A DNA stretch of 64,000 nucleotides from Nectonema munidae (GCA_030549495.1 JAUIRK010000952.1:496001-560000), one strand, 5' to 3'. Numbered from the stretch's first letter, positions 21,391 to 34,096 are shown. Notes: generated by a model from the letters alone, not told the origin. Numbers and translations: made by a program.

Positions 21391-23861
21391 TTAAAATTTT
21401 ATCAATAAAAACTTTGCTTTTGTAATTATATGCCTTTTCAATTAGTTTCACAACATTTTATGAAAGTTGAATGAATTTTATTCATTTTTCATCTAATTTT
21501 TCAATTAGATGGCTCTCTTTTCACTGCCCAACTTATGCTTATTTTTACAAGTTCAAACTACACAACAACCCACTTTCCCATTTTGTTTGGCACAGAAATT
21601 GAAACACCAATACACATCATCCTCCTATGCCCCATCTGATAATGGATAAGTGACGATTATCAACTAATTGGTTAGACAATTTGTTAGCCGTCTAAAGTGA
21701 AAAAGTACAATTACCGACTGCCCTTCACATTCACTAACGGTAGGGATCTAACTTTTTTTAATTAAATTATTAATCTTTATGTTTCAAATCCAGTTTTTCA
21801 TAGTTGTAAAAGGCAGGATTAATTAAACTTGAGTTTTTGGTCCAAAAGAATAAGAAAAGTTGAATATATTTTTTTAATTCTTTTTATATGAATTTCTTAT
21901 CAATTGAATATATATGCACTTAGCGCGTGTATTTTTATTCTTTGGTTTACTTGCACGCTCGTGTGTTTTAATGACACTCATTCTCAATTCGGTAAAAAAG
22001 TTTGAACAAATCAGAACTGAAATAAAAAATAAATAAAAAACCCAGGACTTACTATTTAAAATTTAAAAAAAAACATTAAAAGCATATTTGGAATCTGGAG
22101 TATTGAGTGAAGAAGTATTGTTCTATATTTTTTGCTGGAAAATATTATACATGAAAATAAAAGTTTGTAAGTATTTATTTTATTTTTTGTAACTCTAATT
22201 GTATTTAAAGTGAGTTTTTAGCGTACTTATTTTATAAAATAAGTAGAATATATTTTCGTAAAATTATAATTTTCAAAAATTTTACTTTAATATTTTTTGC
22301 ATAGACATTTTTATCTTTATCGAGGTAATGAAAATGGTTCACAATTATAAAAATTGCGCATTCTTATCATCAAAATATGAATTTTAAAATAACTTTACAG
22401 TTCAAGATGATATTTTTCTGATTAGAAACTCGGCATTTATATGTATGTCAAGTTTAATGTTCATATATTTTTTTATTGAGTTGCAATTTAGCTTTATTTC
22501 TCACAGCTCGTTTTCCACCCTTTAATTTTTTTTTTTCACATATCAAAATGATTCCTTGATTTTTAGCTATTTTATTTTAATTTTTACTCCGATTCATGTG
22601 GTTATTTTCTTGCTTCAAAGCAATTTTTTTGCATAATTTATAAGTAAAATTCATTTCTAAAAAACTAATTTTCGGAAGACAAGCCGAATTTTAATAATTT
22701 TAAAAACTAGTAAAATAATTTATGATTTTTTATAAGAGCAAAATGGTAGAAAAACTTTATTGATGAAATTAGTAAGTTAGAGTGATATTTCGCCTCATTG
22801 GCTTTTTAATACACGACAGAAGAAAAAAATTTATAACAGCGGTTCTATCTTAAAGGAGTCAAAATAATTTTTTGGAAGTAAAAAAATAAAGTAGTCTTCC
22901 TTTTCTCTTTATAATACATATACCACTTTTTTATTTTTGAAGTCTAAAGTAATCAATAATTAATTCATTTCTTCAATAAGGACATTAATTTCATTCCCAA
23001 GTCTGCTCTCTATTATGATATTTCACCCCAGGGTGCGAATTTGCTCCTATGAGTCAATTAAAGCACTTCAGAAACAAATTTGATTTAAATATCAATATTA
23101 TTCTTCATTATGCATTTTTTTCCAAAAAATTTTAGTATTTAAATCAGAGATTTCCAATGTGTTTCCCTTCCTCTATCTTAAAATTAAAGTATTTTTCAAT
23201 TATTCATTTCAAACTTTTTAAAACAATTAAAAAGGAGTTTAAAAACGCATGCAAAATAACTTTGGGTAATTATAAAATTGTATGCACCAGAGCACTTCAC
23301 TGATCCACTTTATGCAAGCGATGTCCGCGCATAACATATTTTATCATTTTTGTTAAGAGAGAAGTTCTAACTTTTTTTGCTTGCATATTGCTTCTTGGTA
23401 AATTTAAAAATGTTGTATTCATAATTTCTTATCTTCTTTATAGTACTTTAAGATTTTGCTTGCATTCAAAACGCCTTTTCTTTGATAAAATATAAGAGAA
23501 CACTTAGTGATTTTGACTGAGTCCATTTAATTAAATTGAGACATTCCTAGGATTTAGCTAAAATGTGATATACACGTGGAATAGTAATAGTTGTGTGGGG
23601 AATTATTTTAAAAGAAAATCAAATTTTGCGCACAGGCAAAGGAGTTTCGTCAAGAGCAAAAATTCATCAAGCTAACTAGTTAATTAGTTGTTAAAATTAA
23701 TTAACTTAAAATTAAAATACTTAAACTTAAATAAATTATAACCTAAAATTATTGTACTATTTAATAAGTGTTTAAAATTACTCCCTATAAGATTATAAGT
23801 CATTGGATTTAGTAATCGATTTGTTGTCGACGAATTTTAGTTCTGGTTTGGTCGTCTACAC
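21391..23861. other. AT-rich spacer, nothing recognised
   Basis: About 2.5 kb with no convincing protein similarity, no tRNA boxes and no paired terminal repeats by eye. Confidence 0.45.
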
Positions 23862-24576
23862 TTGAACTTCTGATTTCTCGATAAAATTTAACTCTCGAGA
23901 AACGAGAAAAAAAATATATGATTCTCGAGACTCTAGAAAAGTTTCGAGAAGTTAAAAAATATTTTACGAAAAAAAAATTTATTTTGTTTTATTAGTAAAA
24001 TAACTTTTTAAAAAACAAGAGCATTTAAAGATTCGTTTTTCAAACTCAATCGTTTTGGAGATAAAATTCTTCTGCATTGACAAGAAGTTGGTTGGATGTA
24101 TAAAAGAGAATTTTTTTAACAATTGCATCGATTCTGATAAATCAAAATTTTTGTTTTGTTTGAACATCTGTAGTTCTTCTTCTATTGTACTAACTTTTTA
24201 TTCTTTTTTATCATACATGAATTCTTTAATTTCTCTATTTAAACTTTGAGTTAGAGATTCTTCTTCAAACTCATCAACAGATTCGTCTTGAATTTGGCTT
24301 TCTTGTATAACAGTTCCATGCTCCCAATAATGAGAAAAAAATTTTATCAAAAATATTTTTTGCACATTCTAAAATTTCTTCAAAATTTTAATATTCAAAA
24401 GTTGATCGTGCATTACACATAATTATTTATTTTTTATTAATATTCAAAATTTAACATCTTTTCAGTAATAAAATTTTTTTTTAATTCTTGAGTCTCGACA
24501 AAAATTTCTCGAGAATAAGGAAATAAAAAAAATCTAAAATTCTCGAGAATCGAGAAATCTCGAGACAGAAGCTCTA
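23862..24576 (-). mobile_element. hAT element, 715 bp
   Basis: Left end TTGAACTTCTG and right end CAGAAGCTCTA are imperfect inverted repeats, each followed inward by CTCGAGA-rich sequence. It is flanked by the exact 8-bp duplication GTCTACAC at 23854-23861 and 24577-24584, the size made by hAT transposases. A minus-strand frame at 24167-23979 could be a decayed C-terminal dimerisation domain, but the likeness is weak. Confidence 0.75.
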
Positions 24577-24584
24577 GTCTACAC
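24577..24584. repeat. Shared 8-bp target site between two hAT elements
   Basis: GTCTACAC here is the right duplication of the element ending at 24576 and the left duplication of the one starting at 24585. Copies at 23854-23861 (identical) and 25576-25583 (GTCTACAA) complete a triplet. Confidence 0.8.
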
Positions 24585-25575
24585 CAGGGTTTCTCAACCT
24601 AATTCTGGGTGTGGCCTGGCCCCCTTACCGATTTAAGTTTTTTTTACCTCTTTCTTCTCTCTCACTCTGCCCCTAAACTTGATACACAAAAATAGTTCTC
24701 CGTCAAAACATCTAAAACACTTGTATAATGTATATATAAATATAGGAATGAGTATTTCATTTGAATCAATTCATTTATTTGCAATTGCAACGCAAAAAGA
24801 GCTGTTGTGTGGTTTTGAACTTCATTCAAGATTAACAAGCCATTGAGACACCGCCTTTAAATCTAAAAAATGCCATTCTTTTGATGCATCCATCTATTTG
24901 AAGCGAGAGACTCATTTTCCGTGAGTCTAATAGGCTTTCAACATCACTGCGATTTCATCATTGTGCCGTGATACTGATTAGTTGCTCAAAGGAATAACAC
25001 TATTACCTCTTCTGGACTCTGATCTATATGCCTTTTAAGAGCATTACGGCCACTGCAGACATAATCAAAGATTACCTTTGAAATGAAATCAGCTAGATTA
25101 ATTTTGTTAGAAGCCAAGATTCCTTTCACTTTTGCTCTTTTTGAGTAAACATTTGATACTCACTCTCATTCTTCTTTGAAAGTCATCAGGTAACCTTTTA
25201 AAAGAATCTAATTGCCTGTCTTTCTAGTGCCTATGCGCAGTAGTCTCCTTATGTTTCTTTAGTATGCAGATACAAATACTTTCATTTGAAAACAAAGCTT
25301 TCGGTAGCATACACATAGGAAAGACATCATCTTATGAGGATTTGAAGCATCAAGAAATAGATCATTTTATTTGATTAATTAACAGACATACATGTTTCTC
25401 TTATCTCTAAGTGTAAAGTGCACTTTATAAATAAAAAGTTGATAGACATTCTCAATTTCCTACAAGTTTGTATTTGTGTGGCCCCATCTTTTTAAAATCT
25501 AGTTTTGTGACCCCCTAGAATTATTTCATGCCCCCTCCCACTAAAGGGCTATATGGCTCCCACTGAGAAACCTTG
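24585..25575 (-). mobile_element. hAT element with ZBED-like scraps, 991 bp
   Basis: Ends CAGGGTTTCTCA and TGAGAAACCTTG are inverted repeats of the type seen in hAT elements. Flanking duplications are GTCTACAC and GTCTACAA (7 of 8). The minus strand retains fragments such as PKALFSNESI and LKKHKETTAH that resemble the BED zinc-finger region of ZBED5/FAM200-like hAT proteins, with many stops. Confidence 0.75.
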
Positions 25576-25583
25576 GTCTACAA

Positions 25584-28500
25584 AATCTCACATAGCCATA
25601 TTTCCTTCCTGCTATGAAAACATTAAAATCAATTGAAAAAAAGATATGCCAGAAATCACATCACATTCAATAAATTATTTCTCCATAAAGTTTCTTATTT
25701 AAATTTGTTTAGAAACTTTTAAAACAAATGAGCCTATCGAATAAAAAAGCACATCGAATTCTCCATACAAATAAATATAAAGAATAATACAAAGCAATTA
25801 ATTGATATTTTATTCGCCATGGAGCAAAAGAACAAAGGACTGAAATGCTTCTGTTGAAAAGAACAACACCCATCGAATATAGATAACATTTTCATAAAAA
25901 AAGACATTTTGTGTATATGGATGCTAAGTACTCTTTTGCTGCGAAGGGCCCAATATTTCTTTTAATTATAACTGGAATATTTCATTTTAATTTATGAGTT
26001 AATCTTTCAATGAATATTTAATATCTATTTTTCTTTTATTAATTTCCAATATAATCAATCAAAATTATTTGAACTATAGTTGATCAGAAAAAAGAAAGTT
26101 TAAGAGCTTTATCTCTATTGATTACTCTAACTGAAAAAGGTAAATTAATGTAACACTCGTTAGGAAAAATGCCCTTATTATATTTACTAAATATAATTTA
26201 AATAATCAATTCATTTCTTCCAGAAATCAAATATATAGCATCTTTATCCTAAGATATTTGTTTTATTTAATGTTTTAGTTTTTTTTTATCAAGATTGCTT
26301 TTAATAATAAATATTTGGCAGTTTTAAAATTTTTGTACCAATAATTTCATTTATGTAATTTATAGCGTATAACTTTTGGATGGAATAGCTAATTTATATA
26401 AATTTAAAGTTTGTAGCAACTTTTCTTCCAAAAGTTTTAAATGTTTAATTATTTAAAATTTTCGGCTTAAAAGGGCTCAATTTAAATTCACGACTTCATA
26501 CCTGTTAATTCCTATAGCCAAGTTCTAAATGTATTTTGAAGCAATTCACTCTATAAACGAAATATATGTGTAGGTTTTTCTATTTTAGTAATATAGTTTT
26601 ATAAAATCTTTGACTTTTGTTTAGAATCTGCTAAGGGGATATTACATATTTTACGTAGCACCATATGTAGGGGGTATTCAATTGTGTTACAAAACGTTAA
26701 ATGTGCGGGGGAGGATGTTCAACATAGATCAATTGAGAAATTATGTTGGAAATGTTTTTTTTGCCACCGCTAATACGATTGAAAATTGAATTAAGGAGAC
26801 GTGAAGATTTCAATCAAGAATGCCAACGCAATATCATCATTGCCTAGGCGTAATTCAAGGGGTTTCAGAAAAAGTTGTAAAGCATGTGGTATTTATGGGC
26901 CAATCTACGCTTTCACGTAGATTGGAGCGACCAAGTGTTTGATCAAATGCACGAATTTGTTGAAGTAGTAAGGAGGATGAATATGTGTTACAGGGGGGGG
27001 GGGGGGGAGCGTTGAAATTTACTAATGATGTGTGCAGTAAATTTGTGAGAGAGTATCGCTCTTGATGAACTTCAGAGCGCTGAAAAGTGTGTTTTTGTCC
27101 ACCCTGGTGTTAGAAAATACTCTGAGATACAGTTCGTAAAACAAATAACTTTAGATTTGTGCTGCTTATGGTACATAAAATATCTGTTGTTAAAATTTTA
27201 GAGCAAAATAAAGTTTTTTCTCTATTTTATAGCAAACTTTAAATTTTCTTTATTGTTGTCTTGCTAACTTTTATGTTAAAGTCGTATATAACTCAATGCC
27301 TTTTTTAGGTACGGAAAAGCTGGCTTTCTGTGTTAGATGTGTGTCATAAAAAATACGATTGTATGATTGGTCTGTTGGATTAACAAATTATACAGACATG
27401 CGTGAGAGCATTTGGTTTGATTGATGTCTGATTACCAATGAGTCTTGTAATACAAGCCTTTTCATACAGTCTTGAAAAGACAGACATTTTTGAAACTTCG
27501 AACACCAAATACTGAATCCGCTGAACCAAAAATTCTGTTCCCAAAGATTTACAAAAGAGATTGTTTTTAGAGTCATGGTATAAAATCTTCATTTGGTTAG
27601 AGCATAGCATATCTTTCGATAAGGCTTTTTGTTACATGCAAATATCAAATGGCATTTGTTACCATCGGCTTCAATAACTGGTGAAAAGCAATAATGAAGG
27701 ATAATGTGATCACTGTTTCTCAATGTACCAATTGGAAAGTCTCAAACAAAAAATCTGGTGCAATCTGTTCTATTCATTCAATTTTAGATTCTGCCCGCCA
27801 GTCTATTTTCTTCAAAAACCTTTTTGAAAATTTCCTGAATTTAAAATATTCTATCGCTGGCATAATGAAGCTGCTAATTAATTGAACTGTGCTAAATTTG
27901 ATGAATTTATCAAGTTCACAATCTCTATAAATTTTACCTTCAGAAAAATAAATGATGAGTTATGTAAAGCTATCAATCTCCAAAGTACTTGTTTTCACTA
28001 TCATTTAAACAATTTGTTCTATCCCACCGCGTTATTCACGTGATTTGAGACGAAATAGAAGAATTGGGGATATTGTCAATCCTAATAGTTGAGTGTAAAA
28101 ATAATAGCCAATAAGCTGAGAGTGCAAGTGATAATGTGGGATAATAATCGCTGTGTGCTCATTGGACAAAATTTTTTATCATTAATTTTGAAAATTAAAA
28201 AAACCTTATAAGATGCCGATACCGATCCTTGAATAAATCGGTAATAATGAGTATGTGTGATTTTAATTTTTAAACTGGCATGCATAAATTAAAAAAAGCT
28301 ACCAAATGCTTCAGAAGAATGCTGTGTTTCGTTGTTTGAATCTGCGTAGTTTCGTGTTCAGTTGCATTTGAGTTATGAATACATGGCAGATGTATATTTA
28401 AAAAAGTTAGATTAAGAAGTATTGTAACAAAATTGAAATTGTAGCGAATTCCGGTATTTATTATAACTTAGTTTTTTTGAAACGTAACGTGAACTATAAT

Positions 28501-28843
28501 CAAGGTCATGACACTGGGGTTAAGAACCTATGCCTTAAACTAGGACGCATTTGGGCTGTTGTATTTTAGAGCAAAAAGGAAGCAAAGAATAGATTTTTCT
28601 AAAAGTAATAGCATGTTTAAAATTTACAAAAATATTTGAACAAAATGAAAGTGTTATTTTCACTCTACCTGTTCGGTTCAAGAAAATGGCGAATAATAAA
28701 AAATTGCCAATGTCAATCTAATTGGTACAACACAAATGCTAATTCCTAACGCCAAAATTTTTCATTTGTCAACGATTATGCAAATTGAGTAAAAATTTGA
28801 ATAATCAGAATCCGCGGTAGAGTCATTTCATGATGACTACCTT
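25584..28843. other. Long AT-rich spacer, nothing recognised
   Basis: About 3.3 kb upstream of the SKI3 gene. A somewhat GC-richer patch at 26640-27120 contains a G run at 26994-27009 and looks like an old insertion, but no family was recognised. Frames at 27380-27610 and 27694-27885 have no known motif. The SKI3 promoter presumably lies at the right end, without a clear TATA or initiator. Confidence 0.4.
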
Positions 28844-28900
28844 TTGTTCATACTGTTTTCTGATCCCATTTTTTTTCATTTAAGTTCCTTTCATTTCGCG

Positions 28901-31900
28901 ATGCAAAGTAAAGTATGCAGTTGTAAATCTCTCTTGAAGCAGAGCAAGGCGAAGCTGAGGAATCAAGAATACGCTGAAGTGATTGAAATTTGTGAAAGAG
29001 TGAGTGCATGTGAGCCGAGTTATTTTGCGCTCGTTTACATCGGCGTTTCGCACCAAGAACTCGGAAATGGGCGAGAAGCGAAGAAGAGTTTCGTGGATGC
29101 GATAGGCTTGGAGCCTGAGAACGCCTTCGCAATCAATGCCCTACTCAATCTTTATGAATCGAGTGATGGCCTGGATTTCGTTTTATCCGAAGTGCATTCG
29201 TATTTCTCCGTCTTATCAACGAGCATTAAGAAGGAAGATGAACAACCACTCAGCATCGAAAACGGAAAGAGAGTGGATACCTTTTGCAAAGTTTATGATG
29301 TTGGCGATAAAGTTGCTTCATTGGCGCTCAAGCGCAAAGATTTCGCTTTTGCTCTAACTCTCTACGAAGAGTTGATCTCCCTCTTTGAAGGAAGAAACGA
29401 ATCTCTTAAGATAAAGGGGTGCAAAGCTTTCGTCGACACCTATCTCAGTGCTAATGAAGATAAGGAGAGTCAGGGTGTTTACGATAAGTCGGTGTCAACT
29501 TATTTCCATAGTTTCAAAGACTTGATGCATTCCACTCCTTCTTCAGGCTTCATATTTGATCGCAGTCAGTACATCCACAAGTACCTTGATGCAGCTTTGC
29601 AGTGGGAAGGATGGCGAGATATAGAAAGTCTTTTGGATGAATTGCTTTTCCTGCACCAATTTCTACCAAATGACCCTAAAGTGATTGAAAATTGCCTAAT
29701 AGTGTTCCTGAATTATAAGTGTTTGGGGTTGCGCTTGAAATGTGACTATGATAAACAACTTTCTGAAATGTTTGAAAGCATCAGCTCGCTCCATTCCTTT
29801 GCCGAATTGAGCGATTTGATTATAGCTGTGGAGTTGTTTGAAGACCAAGAAATTGAAACAAGTATTTCCTCATTGATGCTGATATCCAATGAAAAAGGAA
29901 GATATAATTTAGAGGTTTGGTTTTCGTTGGCAAAGTACTACGTCCGTGTTTTTGACTTTAGTAGCGCAAGAACTGCCATCAAGAAAGCTATCCTCTACAC
30001 AGAATCCATTACGCACACCTATCACAGATTGTATTTGACTTCAGCTATTCAGTTTATGCATGCAATCATTTTGTATCACTCTTTCCAGGAAAAAAGTATC
30101 CAGGCTGCGAAGATTATTCTGGAAACGCTGGAGGCGGATTGTAAATGTGTGTTAGACAAAAAGAGTGTTCTCGTTCAACTGCTTCACTGCTATCTAAAAC
30201 TCAAGGAAACGAGTAGAGCTTTTGAAGTGTATACTCGTTTGAAGGAATTAGACGGGGAGTATCACGAATTAGCATTTTTGCTTGGAAAAATCGAGTTTCA
30301 CAACGAAAATTTTGGCGAAGCTAAGGATATTCTCCTAAAATCTCTCTCCGAAGACGAAGAAAATGAGTATGACGTACACTTTTACTTAGCACTAGTGTAC
30401 TTCCAGCACGGAACTGATGAGGCAGAAAATGTTGAGTCTCATTGCGTAAAGTCGATGCAAGCAAATTCCTACTTTTACCCCGTCTATGTTCTTCTCGCTG
30501 ATTTGTATTGCGAAACAGACAACCTTCAAGATGCCGTTCTTTGCTACGAAAAAGCGATAGATGATCTAAACTGTGAAGATGTAGGGGTGTATCAAAAGTT
30601 GTATGAAGTCTTGAACAAAACGGAGGATTATGAACGCTTGAAAAAATTACTGAAATTACTTGTGAAAAATTTCAATCCAGGCGAAGCATTTCATGCCGTT
30701 CATTATGCTTACCAAAAGTTGGGCCTACTTTACCTGAAGGAAAATGATTGTGATGAAGCTATTTTCTACATCAAACAAGCAGTTCACCTTGATCCCCAAT
30801 CTCCCATCTCTTGGCGGTGTCTCTCTCATGCTTACGCTATGAAGAAGTCCTTCAAAGCTGCGATTCAATCATTCCAAAAAGTGTCAACAATGCAGTCCAT
30901 TGATGACCTCGTCATAGCACCTATCAATCACAGCAAGGATAACAAATTATCCATTGGAAGTCATTATTACTATTTGAGAAAGATTGCTGAATTGAAATGC
31001 CTTCTCAAGCTCTATGCCAGCTCCATTGATGATTACGAACGCCTTCTCAAGGTGCATCCTTCATGCACCCAAACGCTGTTAGGAGCTTCGACTGCTTACT
31101 TCGAATCTGCTTGTGAACATCTTTCCCTCTCAATCGATAGCTTAGCTATAAAGTGTGTTGAAAAAGCTCTCATGCATCTCTTCACGTGTATTAAAGCGTG
31201 CAGCACTGAGTCTTCTGAAGAAAAGGAGGGATTCAATCCAATCAAATCCACATATATATGGACATTGGCTGGTGATGCCTGCTCTTTACTTCAACCATTT
31301 TTTCTCACAAATGTTTACACCCTATGTCCCCATTTGTTGAATCTCATGAAGGAGTATTTGAATGATGCAGATGATGATGTCAGTAAGTATGATGGTGAAG
31401 AGGTAAAGTGGAATCCTGTTCTTTCATTCGCTAACAGGTCCTATTTAAATGCTCTTAATCTTGCTCCCTTTTCATCAACTCTGTGGTATAAATTAGCAAG
31501 GTCTTATTACAATTGTGTTTCCTACTCGCTCTTACACCTACGTTCGCGTGAAGAGCAAGTTGGGGACGAAGACGAACTTAGAGAATGCATTAAGGCTGTC
31601 AAAAGAGCCATCATTATTGATCCTTCCAGTCATGAAGCCTGGAATCTATTAGGCGTTGTTCTGTGTCGTGATGCTTCTTCGCTTGTGAATCACAAGCTTG
31701 CACAGCACGCCTTCATTAAAGCTCTCGAAGTATCCAACACCAACCACATTACCTGGTTCAATTTAGGCTGCTTTTATTACTTACACGATGAAAAAGAAAA
31801 CGCAGGCTTGGCATTCACAAAATCTCAAGCAATTAATCCCAAGTATGGAAATGTCTGGATTGGGCAATCACTTATGGCCTTGGAGCAGGATTTGGAGGCA

Positions 31901-34096
31901 AAAGCACTTGACCTCTTCTACCACTCGATCCAACTTGGATTCAACGAGATTGGTGCCAAAGGCTTTGCCTACATTCTTTGTCGAGCTCTTCTTTCTCCGA
32001 GATACGGCTACACGTGCTCTGAATCAGAAGTGGGAACAAATTATTCTCGTGAAAGGACTTCTGTCAGTAATTTGTCTTTGAAGTACAACCACACTAAGTT
32101 TTTGGAGCAAGCGTATGATTATTTGCTGGTTGCTAGTAAGCGCAATTCAAATGATGCACATGCCTTCCATCTCTTATCTCATTTATCGCGCCTACTCTTT
32201 CTCGAAAAGACGTTTTACCTTCAAGCGAGCGAAGAGAACCAAAATAACATCAATAAAAATTCTAGCGCTCATCCTCTCAGTCAAACTGGACAAGAGCACG
32301 CACCGTCTTTAGAGATAGCCTTGTGCCACGCCCAAAAGTCCTTTCATCTGGTGCACACTTCTCTCAAATCCGCAAAGAAACCCTTTCCCACTCAATTCAC
32401 GCGTGCGTGCGTCTTTTTATATAGCATTCTGCTCTTGAGTCGTAAAGAGTACATTCTTTTACTGAATGTTCTGAATAGCATTGAACCACAAGATTATTCA
32501 GATATAGAAGAATTCTTAGTTTTCAAATCTTTCATTTTTTTCCGCTGTTCACGCTTTTCCGAATTCCTAGAGCTGATACAAGAACGCTTGACCACGACTT
32601 CTGATCCAAGGATTCTCTTCTTGTTTCTTTCTTGCTTTTACACCAATCGCCTGAATGACCAGTTTCTCTGCCTCTTTGAGCGCGCCAGAGATGAATCCAT
32701 GTACATTTCTTCCCCCTACTTCCTTTTAACGTTTGCTGTGATGGGCATTTTGTCAAAGAACACTCTCCTTGTCAATCATTTATCTGAGCGACTGCAACAA
32801 TTCTCACACACTTTAACGTGTACCGCTAAAACCAAATGGCTACACCAAAACCTCATTTACACCACTATCTCTTCTTATTCGGGCACAAGTGAAGTCATTG
32901 TTGAAAAGGTGTTGCGCTTCCTCGCCCACCCTGAAAGCGATGGAAGAAGCAACTCTGCCAGTTCTACGTGCCATTGCCTATCATCTCCCTTCTTCATTAA
33001 AGCTGTCATCCAATCACACCCAGATATCCTGCCAATCCTCATGACAAAGCTGGATCCCTTATCCTCCACAACAACGCCCGCCTTCTACCTCATTCCCTTT
33101 GCATACATCGTTTTAGGCAACGTCAAGATGGCGTACATCACGGCCCAACGCCTTATCCTGTATCAACCGAATGATCCTTACTCCGTTTCCCTCTTTGTTT
33201 TGGCTTCCTTTGCGCACAGCATATTCACTGGAGAGTCCTTTGCCGCGTGTCTCAAATTTTCTCACCTACTCATCGATTCACGAAACAGTTCCTCCAAGCT
33301 ACTCTGCTGGGCCCTCGTCTTTCACGCACTCATTTTGATCCACGCTTCCATTTCATCCGCGAATCAGGACTCCAACGATTTCAAATCTTCTTCCTTCCAA
33401 GAAGTGAAGGCGTACATCAGTGAAACACTTGGCAACAGCACTCTAAATCAAATACCCTACATAACTGAATCAATAGAAATGATAAAAAAAATGCTCGATT
33501 TCATCACTTCTGGGGCCTTCTGTGATCAGTACTTCACACAGCAGCAATCAACGGAAGTGCAATTTTCTCTTGCGAACAACCCCGCCTTATCCAAATACTG
33601 CTCCAAGGTTTTAACATTCTTATATAGCAATTATGGCGTGAGTTTGACGAGGAAGAAGAAGTCTTTGAAGGTTGATGTGAAGAAGATATCTCCCATGCCA
33701 CCAACGCCATTTCCGCTTTATTTGGACGTCGTTGATTTGATCAATTTTCATATCAATTTCATTTCCATGCCCCCAAACAAACAAAATGGCAACAAAAAAC
33801 GCACTCAGCCCGGAAAGTTTGACAAATTTCCCATCTCATCTGCACTCTCTCATTTCAAGTCTTCTTTCACCACGTGGCTGGGAGTGTCATCTTCTGAGTT
33901 TTCGCAACAACTGCATAATTTCGATTTGTTGAACTCCATCAAAATCTTCTACTTCAATGGAAATGGAGTCCAGGCAAATGCTGTTTTCAAGAAATGGCTT
34001 TTTTCTCTGGTTCCCGTTTTGCCGCGTAGCAAAAGTGAGAAAAGCTGCGTCAAGAAGAACACAATTCTCAATTCCCTTTGGCATCCTAAGCAATAA
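28901..34096 (+). CDS. TTC37: SKI3/TTC37, Ski complex TPR scaffold, intronless
   Basis: Ski3 is the tetratricopeptide scaffold that holds the helicase Ski2 and the WD protein Ski8. The complex threads mRNA into the cytoplasmic exosome for 3'-5' decay. The 1731-residue frame is all-helical TPR-like. The N-terminal repeat (YAEVIEICERVSACEPSYFA) aligns with TTC37 residues near the start. Typical TPR pairs lie around residues 600-665 (LGLLYLKENDCDEAIFYIKQ). The stretch at about 910-996, with HEAWNLLGVVLCRD, LAQHAFIKALE, WFNLGCFYYL and WIGQSLMAL, closely follows the TTC37 core. Human TTC37 has 1564 residues, so this one is a little long. The Met at 28901 is chosen because similarity starts there; an upstream in-frame Met at 28844 would add 19 hydrophobic residues. 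No intron interrupts it, and its GC content is visibly higher than the flanks. Confidence 0.93.
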   Translation: MQSKVCSCKSLLKQSKAKLRNQEYAEVIEICERVSACEPSYFALVYIGVSHQELGNGREAKKSFVDAIGLEPENAFAINALLNLYESSDGLDFVLSEVHSYFSVLSTSIKKEDEQPLSIENGKRVDTFCKVYDVGDKVASLALKRKDFAFALTLYEELISLFEGRNESLKIKGCKAFVDTYLSANEDKESQGVYDKSVSTYFHSFKDLMHSTPSSGFIFDRSQYIHKYLDAALQWEGWRDIESLLDELLFLHQFLPNDPKVIENCLIVFLNYKCLGLRLKCDYDKQLSEMFESISSLHSFAELSDLIIAVELFEDQEIETSISSLMLISNEKGRYNLEVWFSLAKYYVRVFDFSSARTAIKKAILYTESITHTYHRLYLTSAIQFMHAIILYHSFQEKSIQAAKIILETLEADCKCVLDKKSVLVQLLHCYLKLKETSRAFEVYTRLKELDGEYHELAFLLGKIEFHNENFGEAKDILLKSLSEDEENEYDVHFYLALVYFQHGTDEAENVESHCVKSMQANSYFYPVYVLLADLYCETDNLQDAVLCYEKAIDDLNCEDVGVYQKLYEVLNKTEDYERLKKLLKLLVKNFNPGEAFHAVHYAYQKLGLLYLKENDCDEAIFYIKQAVHLDPQSPISWRCLSHAYAMKKSFKAAIQSFQKVSTMQSIDDLVIAPINHSKDNKLSIGSHYYYLRKIAELKCLLKLYASSIDDYERLLKVHPSCTQTLLGASTAYFESACEHLSLSIDSLAIKCVEKALMHLFTCIKACSTESSEEKEGFNPIKSTYIWTLAGDACSLLQPFFLTNVYTLCPHLLNLMKEYLNDADDDVSKYDGEEVKWNPVLSFANRSYLNALNLAPFSSTLWYKLARSYYNCVSYSLLHLRSREEQVGDEDELRECIKAVKRAIIIDPSSHEAWNLLGVVLCRDASSLVNHKLAQHAFIKALEVSNTNHITWFNLGCFYYLHDEKENAGLAFTKSQAINPKYGNVWIGQSLMALEQDLEAKALDLFYHSIQLGFNEIGAKGFAYILCRALLSPRYGYTCSESEVGTNYSRERTSVSNLSLKYNHTKFLEQAYDYLLVASKRNSNDAHAFHLLSHLSRLLFLEKTFYLQASEENQNNINKNSSAHPLSQTGQEHAPSLEIALCHAQKSFHLVHTSLKSAKKPFPTQFTRACVFLYSILLLSRKEYILLLNVLNSIEPQDYSDIEEFLVFKSFIFFRCSRFSEFLELIQERLTTTSDPRILFLFLSCFYTNRLNDQFLCLFERARDESMYISSPYFLLTFAVMGILSKNTLLVNHLSERLQQFSHTLTCTAKTKWLHQNLIYTTISSYSGTSEVIVEKVLRFLAHPESDGRSNSASSTCHCLSSPFFIKAVIQSHPDILPILMTKLDPLSSTTTPAFYLIPFAYIVLGNVKMAYITAQRLILYQPNDPYSVSLFVLASFAHSIFTGESFAACLKFSHLLIDSRNSSSKLLCWALVFHALILIHASISSANQDSNDFKSSSFQEVKAYISETLGNSTLNQIPYITESIEMIKKMLDFITSGAFCDQYFTQQQSTEVQFSLANNPALSKYCSKVLTFLYSNYGVSLTRKKKSLKVDVKKISPMPPTPFPLYLDVVDLINFHINFISMPPNKQNGNKKRTQPGKFDKFPISSALSHFKSSFTTWLGVSSSEFSQQLHNFDLLNSIKIFYFNGNGVQANAVFKKWLFSLVPVLPRSKSEKSCVKKNTILNSLWHPKQ

